This document shows positions 1 through 5,446 of a DNA stretch of 9,460 nucleotides, piece by piece; the first letter of the stretch is position 1, and each line of letters starts with the position of its first letter. The position numbers and the translations under genes were made by a program. Source of the stretch: an uncultured Eggerthellaceae bacterium (GTDB taxonomy: Bacteria; Actinomycetota; Coriobacteriia; Coriobacteriales; Eggerthellaceae); NCBI GenBank assembly GCA_934623455.1, contig CAKTVK010000075.1, forward strand, positions 1 through 9,460. Reading direction: 5' to 3'. The notes beneath the pieces were generated by a model. That model did no database searches. It was not told the origin of the DNA and saw nothing but the letters and a program-made list of their open reading frames with translations.

Positions 1-21
1 TCGTTCCCACCGTGAGAACGA
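1..21. repeat. near-perfect palindrome at the window edge
   Basis: Arms TCGTTC (1-6) and GAACGA (16-21) are perfectly complementary. Inside them CAC (8-10) pairs with GTG (12-14), with one mismatch between the two paired blocks (C7 against A15). The whole is a 21-bp dyad centred on base 11. It could be an operator for a gene to the left, or the stem of a hairpin at the 3' end of the lysR transcript. No T-run is visible on either side within the window, so a terminator call is not supported. Confidence 0.35.
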
Positions 22-115
22 ACCTCTTCGATAAGCGATGCCGAGCGCATGCCATCCGCTTAAGTTAATGACATTGGTAATTTGTCACGGTTTTGCAAAC
101 CCGACAGCGGTCGCA

Positions 116-1075
116 TTAATCCAGCGGATACTCTTTGAAGTACTCTTCGCAGTTTTTTCTCAAGAACCCGGCGAGCAGCTGCGTGGACCGTTGCGCCCGC
201 GTGGAGAGCGCCGCCTTCTTCGGAAAGACGAAGCCCACGCTGCACGTGGCGTCCGAAGTGACGAAGGGCGTGAAACCCAAACCCGCTGCCGAATCCGACC
301 CGAATCTCTTCGCCAGGAAATAGCTGAACGAGTCGAATATCGCTATGGCGCTCTCCGAGGACTTAACGTACTCGAGGAGCATCTTCGAGCTTGCGGTGCC
401 CATCCTGATGTCCTGCAGCGGGCAATCGCGAAACAGCCATTCCGTGTAGTACGACATCTCGCGAAAAGTGTTGACGGCAATGGGCCGATCCGCCACTTCG
501 GAGCAGCTGATGAGGTCCCTGCCGGCAAACTCGGAATCCTCCTTCCAAAGGATTCCAAACTGGGTCTTCAGCGTTGGGAAATATTGAATGTCCGGGTTAT
601 CGAGGATCTTCTGCATAGAGTACGGATGGACGTCTAGATACACGAGGTCGCTTCCGTCTGACAAAACCGCGCGCCTCATAAGCTTTTCGAAGGGCTCTTC
701 GACGTAGAAAGAGCCTTGGGACAACATCTTCACGTAATCGGGATCCATAGCTGCAATCTGCGCAGAGTAATAGCTCACGTACACCTTGATCCTGTTCTCG
801 GAAGATGATCCATCTCCGCCGAAGGAGCGCAATTCGTCCATCATCGAGTCTTGCAGGGCAAGCATCTTCTTCGCGTAGCCGAGAAAGACCTTTCCCCTCT
901 CGGTAAGGTGCACTCCTCTTCTGCTACGCTCCAACAGAACGGCACCGAGCTCTTCCTCAAGCGCCCCGATGGCTCGGCTCAGTCCCTGCTGCGAGATCCC
1001 CAGGTTTCTCGAAGCGGCGTAAAACGAGCCAACATTCGCTAACTCGATGAAATAGCCAAACGCCTTGAGCCTCAT
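116..1075 (-). CDS. LysR-family transcriptional regulator
   Basis: A 319-residue protein of the usual LysR length (about 300). Residues 1-60 form the winged helix-turn-helix: the recognition region around residues 17-40 (AASRNLGISQQGLSRAIGAL) and the following LE-x-ELGAVLLERS and LTERGKVFL stretch are typical of the family. Residues 65-90 would be the linker helix used for dimerisation. From about residue 94 on the sequence fits a periplasmic-binding-like effector domain, too diverged to name the ligand. The ATG at 1075 is chosen because AGGGGG lies 5 nt upstream (1081-1086). The gene diverges from the molybdoenzyme operon across 279 bp, the standard arrangement for a LysR protein controlling its neighbour. 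The inferred role is inducer-dependent activation of that operon plus autorepression through the dyad at 1175-1202. Family call is firm; target is inference. Confidence 0.93.
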   Translation of the reverse strand: MRLKAFGYFIELANVGSFYAASRNLGISQQGLSRAIGALEEELGAVLLERSRRGVHLTERGKVFLGYAKKMLALQDSMMDELRSFGGDGSSSENRIKVYVSYYSAQIAAMDPDYVKMLSQGSFYVEEPFEKLMRRAVLSDGSDLVYLDVHPYSMQKILDNPDIQYFPTLKTQFGILWKEDSEFAGRDLISCSEVADRPIAVNTFREMSYYTEWLFRDCPLQDIRMGTASSKMLLEYVKSSESAIAIFDSFSYFLAKRFGSDSAAGLGFTPFVTSDATCSVGFVFPKKAALSTRAQRSTQLLAGFLRKNCEEYFKEYPLD

Positions 1076-1172
1076 GTGAACCCCCTGTTGCGACGCCCTT
1101 GCGGCAGGTGCGCCCCGCTGTTTTCAGCATGCGCGAAGTCGTTTCCCGTAGAGATGAACCGCACTTTTCGCC

Positions 1173-1178
1173 AGTATA
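1173..1178 (-). promoter_or_regulatory. extended -10 promoter of the lysR gene
   Basis: Read on the minus strand, TATACT is preceded by TGG, giving an extended -10 (TGN-TATACT). No good -35 lies 17 bp upstream, as is usual for extended -10 promoters. Transcription would begin near 1166, leaving a leader of about 90 nt before the lysR ATG. The box lies inside the left arm of the dyad at 1175-1202, so a protein bound there would block it. Confidence 0.45.
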
Positions 1179-1202
1179 CCATAGGCAACAAAATATTGTA
1201 TA
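1175..1202. promoter_or_regulatory. candidate LysR operator (28-bp dyad)
   Basis: Arms TATACCATA (1175-1183) and TATTGTATA (1194-1202) are complementary at 8 of 9 positions and are separated by 10 bp. A second, direct copy of the left arm's core follows at 1200-1209 (ATATCCATAG against TATACCATAG at 1175-1184), 25 bp away, so successive sites would lie on roughly the same face of the helix. It sits between divergent lysR and molybdoenzyme genes and overlaps the lysR -10. An AT-rich dyad with an adjacent half-site suits a LysR tetramer. Binding is inferred. Confidence 0.5.
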
Positions 1203-1206
1203 TCCA

Positions 1207-1212
1207 TAGAAT
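1207..1212 (+). promoter_or_regulatory. possible -10 box of the molybdoenzyme operon
   Basis: TAGAAT matches the -10 consensus at five of six bases. The bases 16-17 bp upstream (1184-1190) are a poor -35 and lie inside the operator dyad, which fits an activator-dependent promoter. The start would be near 1219, giving a leader of roughly 135 nt. Another AT-rich candidate, TAAAAT at 1246-1251, has no -35 at suitable spacing. Confidence 0.25.
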
Positions 1213-1268
1213 GTTTGCTCAGTTCTCTTTGATGCATTCAGTCTCTAAAATCATTTTGCAAGAGTGCG

Positions 1269-1313
1269 CCCGATCGGGACTAACGCCACGACCCGATCGA
1301 GCCAGCCCATCGG
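1269..1313 (+). repeat. duplicated CCCGATCG motif in the molybdoenzyme 5' leader
   Basis: CCCGATCGGG (1269-1278) is a perfect 10-bp palindrome. CCCGATCG recurs at 1292-1299, 23 bp later, and CCGAT (1293-1297) can also pair with ATCGG (1309-1313). The element ends about 30 bp before the ribosome binding site, so it could be a second operator or leader RNA structure. No known riboswitch is recognised. Confidence 0.3.
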
Positions 1314-1354
1314 CAACACAAGTTTATCGGAAGCGAAGCAAAAGGAGGAATGCC

Positions 1355-3742
1355 ATGCTCAAAGAAGGCGAGTCTTTCGTCTACACCGCGTGTCCCGGCT
1401 GGGGTGACCACGACTACTGCGCGTTGAAGACAATCGTAAAAGATGGCAAGATCGTCCGCATGGAAGCCGTTGACTACACGGGCCCCGAGGCAATCGACGG
1501 CCACATTTGTCAGAAGGGATGCCTGGCCGGCCGCCAGCCCTACGATCCCAAGCGCCTTAAGAAGCCGCTGAAGCGTATCGGCGAGCGCGGCGAAGGCAAG
1601 TGGGAGGAGATTTCCTGGGATCAGGCGCTTGACGAAATCGGCGCGAAGCTGTGCGAGCTGCGCGACAAATACGGCGCAGAATCCGTTGCCATGTGGAACC
1701 TGCGCGCCGGCGTTCCGTCTGCCTACGGCATGGAGACGCTCATGCCCGAGCGCTTCGGCAACGCATTCGGCGTTACGAACCCGATGGAGTCCATCGGTCT
1801 GGACAATGGTCCGTTCTATGCCGAGTTCTACCACGTAGGCACCACCGCCAACCACGTCCTCATCGACCCGAAGGTCATCGTTGATTCCGACCTGATCTAC
1901 GTTTGGGGCTGCAACCCCATCGAGAACCAGATGCGCTGCGCCCAGAACCTCGTTCGCGCCCGCGAGAACGGTGCGAAGATCATCGACATCGGCCTCATCT
2001 TCGACGGCACCGCCGGTTTCGCAGAGGAGTTCATCGGCATCAAGCCCTCAACCGACGGCGATTTGGCCATGGGTATGATCAACTACATCCTGCAAAACGA
2101 CCTTCAGGACAACGCTTACCTCATCAACCGCTCCGTAGCCGCCTACATGGTGCGCGATGACGACGGCATGCTCGCTCGCGACGTCGATGGCAACTACATC
2201 GTCTTCGACAAGGACGCCGACGCCTTCGCGGCCGTTGCCCCCAAGGGCGGTCAGCTGCCCGGCACCAACCTGGCGCTCGAGGGCCACTACGAGTGGGAGG
2301 GCATCGCTCTTACCCCCGTGCTTCAGCTGCTCAAGGACCGGGCTGCCGCTTACACGTTGGAGAGAACCTCCGAGGTAACCGGCCTTCCCGTCCATGTCAT
2401 CGAGAAGCTCGCTTACGACTGGGCTACTGTTGAGAAGGCCTTCATCCTGAGCGGCTATGGCCTGCGCTATCGCAACACCAACGAGACCTACCGCTTGTTT
2501 ATGCTGCTCGGCATCCTTACCGGCAAGTACGGCCGCCAGGGCGCTGGCGTCATCGAGGGCCTGCAGCTTCAGGGCTGGCCGCTGTCCTTCAACGAGAGCG
2601 GCATCTCTCTTCCCGACGGCACCGTTGAGTCCGCAAAGTCCAAACCGGTTCGCATGCACCAGTGGTTTGCCGAAGCCGAAGCCCCCGGCAGCCCCTACAA
2701 GGCCTTGCTCGTTGCAGGCGGCAACCCCGTCCACCAGCAGCCTGACCGCAAGCGCTGGCTTGACATCGTCAACCAGATGGAACTCGTTGTCGACTACGAC
2801 GTATGGATGACCGACACCGGCGAGATCGCCGACTACGTACTGCCCGACTGCATGTCCTTCGAGCGCGAAGACATCATCAGCGGCGCTTGTTACGGCCACA
2901 TCATCCTTCAGGAGCCGGCTATCACCCCGCCCGAAGGCGTTGACCCGCGCGATCCGGTGTTCTACTGGTCCGAGCTCGCCAAGCGCGTCGGCTTGGGCGA
3001 CTACTTCCAAAAGAGCGTTGGGGAATGGATTGACGTCATGCTCGACACCCAGTATCCGCTTATCGCAGGCGTTCAGCCGAAGGTGACCTACGAGCGCCTG
3101 AAAAAAGAGAAGATCATTCGCGGCGCTTGTCCGCCCATCCCGTGGAACCCGTGGATGAACCCCGCCGAGGTGTTCCCTAACGCCACTGGCCGCTTCGAGA
3201 TCTACGCCGAGCGCTTGAAGGACTTCGACCTCGCCCTTCCTAAGCCCCTCGAAACCAACTACCTGGGCAAGGATGAGAAGCACACCTTCCAGCTGTTCAC
3301 CGGCCGTCAGCGCTTCTTCATGCAGTCAAGCTTCACCGACGACCCCATCACCGTGGAGCTTTCTGGCGGCACGCCCTCCACGCGCATCAATCCGAAGGAC
3401 GCCGTTGCGCTGGGCCTGAAGTACGGCGACATGGTTGAGGTTTACAACGATCGCGGCCATGTGATCACGCGCCTCGAGATCGATGAGTGCGTACCCGCTG
3501 GAACGGTTCACGTGTGGTTCGGCTGGCGTGCCCGTCATTTCGAAGAGGGCACCTACGCCGAGATGGTTCACCAGTGCCCCAACTACGATTCCACGGGTGC
3601 CGTCGAGGACAAGTGGTGGAACGACTGGATCGACTGCGGCCACATCGGCAACGGCTTCATCGAGTCGATGTCCACGCTTCAGGGCAGCACCGACTGTTAC
3701 TGGGATTCCGTCTGCAGCATCCGCAAGTACGAGAGCGCATAG
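1355..3742 (+). CDS. cytoplasmic bis-MGD molybdopterin oxidoreductase, catalytic subunit
   Basis: A 795-residue DMSO reductase superfamily enzyme. The reading frame is open back to 1076, but the ATG at 1355 is chosen because AAAGGAGG (1341-1348) lies 6 nt upstream and the extra 93 residues look non-coding. The N-terminal [4Fe-4S] region has C13, C22 and C52, ending in the typical G-x-IC-x-KG and Y-x-P-x-RL-x-x-PLKR (63-74). The usual second cysteine is absent. Residues 85-110 (W-x-x-ISWDQALDEIGAKL) open the molybdopterin domain. The LDNGP segment at 149-153 aligns with the molybdenum-ligand loop, making Asp150 a candidate ligand. YVWGCNP (182-188) and LLVAGGNP (451-458) are cofactor-binding loops. 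Residues 640-760 are the C-terminal molydopterin-dinucleotide-binding domain. There is no twin-arginine signal, so it should stay in the cytoplasm. The substrate is not readable. The ferredoxin-like partner and divergent LysR gene suggest a reductase or dehydroxylase of small aromatic compounds, such as the catechol dehydroxylase/pyrogallol transhydroxylase group. Other superfamily activities are possible. Confidence 0.93.
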   Translation: MLKEGESFVYTACPGWGDHDYCALKTIVKDGKIVRMEAVDYTGPEAIDGHICQKGCLAGRQPYDPKRLKKPLKRIGERGEGKWEEISWDQALDEIGAKLCELRDKYGAESVAMWNLRAGVPSAYGMETLMPERFGNAFGVTNPMESIGLDNGPFYAEFYHVGTTANHVLIDPKVIVDSDLIYVWGCNPIENQMRCAQNLVRARENGAKIIDIGLIFDGTAGFAEEFIGIKPSTDGDLAMGMINYILQNDLQDNAYLINRSVAAYMVRDDDGMLARDVDGNYIVFDKDADAFAAVAPKGGQLPGTNLALEGHYEWEGIALTPVLQLLKDRAAAYTLERTSEVTGLPVHVIEKLAYDWATVEKAFILSGYGLRYRNTNETYRLFMLLGILTGKYGRQGAGVIEGLQLQGWPLSFNESGISLPDGTVESAKSKPVRMHQWFAEAEAPGSPYKALLVAGGNPVHQQPDRKRWLDIVNQMELVVDYDVWMTDTGEIADYVLPDCMSFEREDIISGACYGHIILQEPAITPPEGVDPRDPVFYWSELAKRVGLGDYFQKSVGEWIDVMLDTQYPLIAGVQPKVTYERLKKEKIIRGACPPIPWNPWMNPAEVFPNATGRFEIYAERLKDFDLALPKPLETNYLGKDEKHTFQLFTGRQRFFMQSSFTDDPITVELSGGTPSTRINPKDAVALGLKYGDMVEVYNDRGHVITRLEIDECVPAGTVHVWFGWRARHFEEGTYAEMVHQCPNYDSTGAVEDKWWNDWIDCGHIGNGFIESMSTLQGSTDCYWDSVCSIRKYESA

Positions 3743-3743
3743 G

Positions 3744-3749
3744 AAGGAG
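3744..3749 (+). promoter_or_regulatory. ribosome binding site of the ferredoxin subunit
   Basis: AAGGAG immediately follows the molybdoenzyme stop codon (3740-3742) and is 7 nt from the ATG at 3757. It decides this start within a frame that is open back to 3487, and it indicates coupled translation of the two subunits. Confidence 0.8.
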
Positions 3750-3756
3750 AGAAACC

Positions 3757-4170
3757 ATGGCAAAGAAAACTTTAATCGACCTTCAGCGTTGCATCGGCTG
3801 CTGGACTTGTTCCATGGCATGCAAGATGGGAAACAACCTGGCGGACGACGACTACCGCATCACCGTCCGCACCAACGGATCTGGCGCCGGCATCGACCGT
3901 CCGCAGGGCATTTACCCGAACCTGCGCATGAACTGGCAGCCCATCTACCAGAAGAGCTGCGACATGTGCGCGAGGGAAATTGCTCAGGGCTATCCGCAGT
4001 ACTGCGTGTCCTACTGTCCCACCAAGGCTATTGCCTGGGGTGACGACCAGGATCCCGAGTCTGCTTACCGCGTTGAGCTCAAGCGCTGTCTCGACAACCA
4101 CTTCCACCTCTTCGAGCTGCCCGCTCGCGAGGGTACTCGCGCGAACGTGACCTACGCTGTCCGCGAGTAA
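3757..4170 (+). CDS. two-cluster [4Fe-4S] ferredoxin-like electron-transfer subunit
   Basis: A 137-residue protein, the likely electron donor to the molybdoenzyme encoded 14 bp upstream in the same operon. Cysteines C12, C15, C18 and C22 form C-x2-C-x2-C-x3-C. C68, C71, C83 and C87 form C-x2-C-x11-C-x3-CP. Together they can ligate two [4Fe-4S] clusters in the crossed manner of bacterial ferredoxins (C87 with the first group, C22 with the second). C111 is left over. DmsB/PhsB-type beta subunits usually carry four clusters in about 200 residues, and the pyrogallol transhydroxylase beta subunit has three, so this is a reduced version. No signal peptide or membrane segment is present, and no NrfD/DmsC-type anchor gene follows. 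The electron source is therefore presumably a soluble carrier. Family and partnership are firm; exact donor unknown. Confidence 0.9.
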   Translation: MAKKTLIDLQRCIGCWTCSMACKMGNNLADDDYRITVRTNGSGAGIDRPQGIYPNLRMNWQPIYQKSCDMCAREIAQGYPQYCVSYCPTKAIAWGDDQDPESAYRVELKRCLDNHFHLFELPAREGTRANVTYAVRE

Positions 4171-4187
4171 TACACACTAGCTACTTG

Positions 4188-4221
4188 GCTCTGGGTGCGA
4201 TGCTCAACCCGCGCCCAGGGC
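4188..4221 (+). terminator. strong hairpin after the molybdoenzyme operon
   Basis: A 12-bp stem (4188-4199 with 4210-4221) including two G-T(U) wobbles closes a 10-nt loop, 17 nt after the ferredoxin stop codon. It is G+C-rich and well placed for the operon's 3' end. No U-tract follows, so it may be an RNA-stabilising structure or a factor-assisted terminator, not an intrinsic one. Confidence 0.4.
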
Positions 4222-4414
4222 AGCCACAGCGCCCAGCGCGCTTTGCGGACCCCATCAATGAGCCCACTTTTCAAAAGAGGCGCTTTTTGGCTAAACATTC
4301 GAGTTGTGAGTCACCCCGGCAAACGGCATCCAACACTTCCCGTCGGCAAACAAGCCACTGACCTGCGAATATGGCAAAAAACAGCATGTATCGATGATGC
4401 TTTCAACCTTCTTC

Positions 4415-4439
4415 GCAACTATTCGTGGTGAGTAGTTGC
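4415..4439. repeat. short inverted repeat
   Basis: GCAACTATT (4415-4423) and AGTAGTTGC (4431-4439) pair over 9 bp with one G-T wobble and a 7-nt loop. It lies in the gene-poor spacer; function unknown. Confidence 0.35.
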
Positions 4440-4521
4440 AGATGGTTTGCACCTTAGTTGAGTAAACACAAAACAACAGGTCAAAAGTGGTTTTTAGAAT
4501 AACGTGAAGTCACAAAAATGG

Positions 4522-4571
4522 CCCGTGATGCCGATTTGAAGCCATAAAACCGTTCAAATCGGCATCACGGG
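4522..4571. repeat. perfect 19-bp inverted repeat (long hairpin)
   Basis: Bases 4522-4540 are the exact reverse complement of 4553-4571, with a 12-nt loop. On the minus strand the stem is followed by CCATTTTTG, so it could work as a terminator for leftward transcripts. On the plus strand only a weak TCGATTCTTT follows. The perfection of the stem in otherwise degenerate sequence points to a conserved or recently acquired palindromic element. It could equally serve as a bidirectional terminator, a REP-like element or a hairpin processed from RNA. Confidence 0.55.
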
Positions 4572-4604
4572 TCGATTCTTTAGTCGGTTCAAATTTCGTA
4601 AAAC

Positions 4605-4636
4605 TGCAGGTTAGAGGCTATTTTTTACAACCTGCA
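4605..4636. repeat. 8-bp inverted repeat around a T6 tract
   Basis: TGCAGGTT (4605-4612) pairs perfectly with AACCTGCA (4629-4636). The 16-nt loop contains six T residues (4621-4626). It lies about 30 bp beyond the 19-bp hairpin. Role unknown. Confidence 0.35.
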
Positions 4637-4707
4637 AACCACTACGGACTTATTCCCACTCTATAGTAAAAAACTCTCTCCAGTTTGCTCCGGTTTGCCG
4701 CAGCGCA

Positions 4708-4734
4708 GCGTTCAAGACATTCAAGGCGTTCAAA
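4708..4734. repeat. three tandem 9-bp units
   Basis: GCGTTCAAG (4708-4716), ACATTCAAG (4717-4725) and GCGTTCAAA (4726-4734) are direct repeats without spacers. Read on the minus strand they would encode a degenerate FERLECLER peptide within a short open frame, so the array preserves frame. It may be simple slippage. Confidence 0.45.
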
Positions 4735-4782
4735 GCACCGAAAAGCCCACCCAAAGAGAGCAGTTGTTGGAAAAACGGGTGC

Positions 4783-4972
4783 AAATTCGGGCAGATCGAC
4801 GATATTCGGTGGTCCAATCGCCCCGAACGCCGTAATTATTGCACCCGAAGAAATCGATGCCATTGAATCGGTTCTTCCTCGCAGCATAATACCAGGTCAA
4901 AGCATTGCATTAAAAACGATAGGAAGAATATCGAATTTCCGACCACCGATTATCGTCGATTTGCCCGAAATG
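4783..4972. repeat. 32-bp imperfect inverted repeat with 126-bp centre
   Basis: The reverse complement of 4783-4814 matches 4941-4972 at 28 of 32 bases, with near-identity in the first 28. Read outward from the centre, each arm gives a similar peptide: PPNIVDLPE on the minus strand and PPIIVDLPE on the plus strand. Weaker similarity continues for about ten codons beyond the arms (PTTA against ATSA). Either two fragments of a repeated coding sequence have ended up head to head, or this is a MITE-like element with terminal inverted repeats. No transposase is present. Confidence 0.5.
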
Positions 4973-5104
4973 AAGGGCCTTTTGGCAACAAGCGCCACGC
5001 GAGAAGATAACCGTTCAGTCGAACGTGGACGTCATTGATTATTTCAAAGCCGAATCCGTGCGCATAGGCATTCCCTACCCTAGTTTCACACCGTGCCCGG
5101 GGCA

Positions 5105-5128
5105 TAAAGAAACCCGCCGAAGCGGGTT
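5105..5128 (-). terminator. Rho-independent terminator of the leftward gene pair
   Basis: On the minus strand AACCCGC and GCGGGTT form a perfect 7-bp stem closed by the very stable TTCG (UUCG) tetraloop (stem 5111-5117 with 5122-5128). It is followed by TCTTTAT. It starts only 2 nt after the stop codon of the 69-residue gene, so it ends that transcript. Confidence 0.85.
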
Positions 5129-5130
5129 CG

Positions 5131-5340
5131 TTAATCTCGTCCGATTATCGCCATCTCGCAATATCGGTACATCACATCGTCATGCGTTGCGCTCGGGTGG
5201 TCCCGCACGTATTGGGCAAGCTTTTCGTCAACACACTTTCGCTGAGGGATAAGGCCCATGAACAACACGAAGTCATCGTATGATCCTTCAACGTTTCTCG
5301 CAAACTCCTCAAGTTCTCTGCTTGCTGCGGATTGTTCCAC
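5131..5340 (-). CDS. small protein of unknown function
   Basis: A 69-residue, acidic, soluble-looking protein without membrane segment or recognised domain. The frame is open back to a GTG at 5415, which has no ribosome binding site. The GTG at 5340 is preferred because GAAGG (5348-5352) lies 7 nt upstream. The C-terminal half (IPQRKCVDEKLAQYVRD, then DDVMYRYCEMAII) is protein-like and predicted helical. The gene follows the PASTA/OB-fold gene on the same strand with about 105 nt between and is closed by its own terminator, so the two probably share a transcript. The overlapping frame upstream ends in a TAG that overlaps this GTG (TAGTG), which suggests either coupled translation or a frameshift in a longer gene. 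Function unknown. Confidence 0.6.
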   Translation of the reverse strand: MEQSAASRELEEFARNVEGSYDDFVLFMGLIPQRKCVDEKLAQYVRDHPSATHDDVMYRYCEMAIIGRD

Positions 5341-5446
5341 TAAATCGCCTTCTTTCCGATCATTGCGTAATCGTTGAGTTCGCTTAAATGTGGCAGGGGT
5401 CGGGTAAGTTGTCACAGTCGAGAACTACGCAGTTATTGTTTTACGG

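Larger units (their letters stand above)
4171..5104. other. gene-poor, repeat-rich spacer
   Basis: About 930 bp between the molybdoenzyme operon and the terminator of the leftward gene pair. Short open frames exist on both strands, but none has a convincing ribosome binding site plus protein-like sequence. The stretch is less G+C-rich than the flanking genes and holds several dyads: 4188-4221, 4415-4439, 4522-4571, 4605-4636 and the long inverted repeat 4783-4972, plus tandem 9-mers at 4708-4734. A decayed mobile element or accumulated intergenic repeats would explain it. No transposase remnant or tRNA is recognisable. Confidence 0.6.

Noticed and set aside
38..637. 199-codon open frame on the plus strand
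   Set aside because: It lies antisense inside the well-supported lysR gene, is rich in Arg and lacks a ribosome binding site or recognisable domain.
1076..1354. 93-residue N-terminal extension of the molybdoenzyme
   Set aside because: The stretch contains the regulatory dyad and AT-rich sequence. It has no ribosome binding site at its start and no Tat motif, while a strong site precedes the ATG at 1355.
2048..3283. 411-codon open frame on the minus strand
   Set aside because: It is entirely antisense to the molybdoenzyme gene. Such long antisense frames are common in G+C-rich genes, and the translation has no domain.
4195..4431. 78-codon open frame on the plus strand
   Set aside because: Its start sits in the loop of the 3' hairpin, it has no ribosome binding site, and the peptide has no protein-like pattern.
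4642..4863. 73-codon minus-strand frame starting MASISSG
   Set aside because: A GAGGAAG lies upstream, but at a long spacing of about 10 nt. The peptide is partly made of tandem repeats and inverted-repeat sequence. Kept as a finding, not as a gene.
4171..5104. CRISPR array or tRNA/integration site
   Set aside because: The repeats are dyads or short tandems without regular spacers. No tRNA end or integrase was seen.
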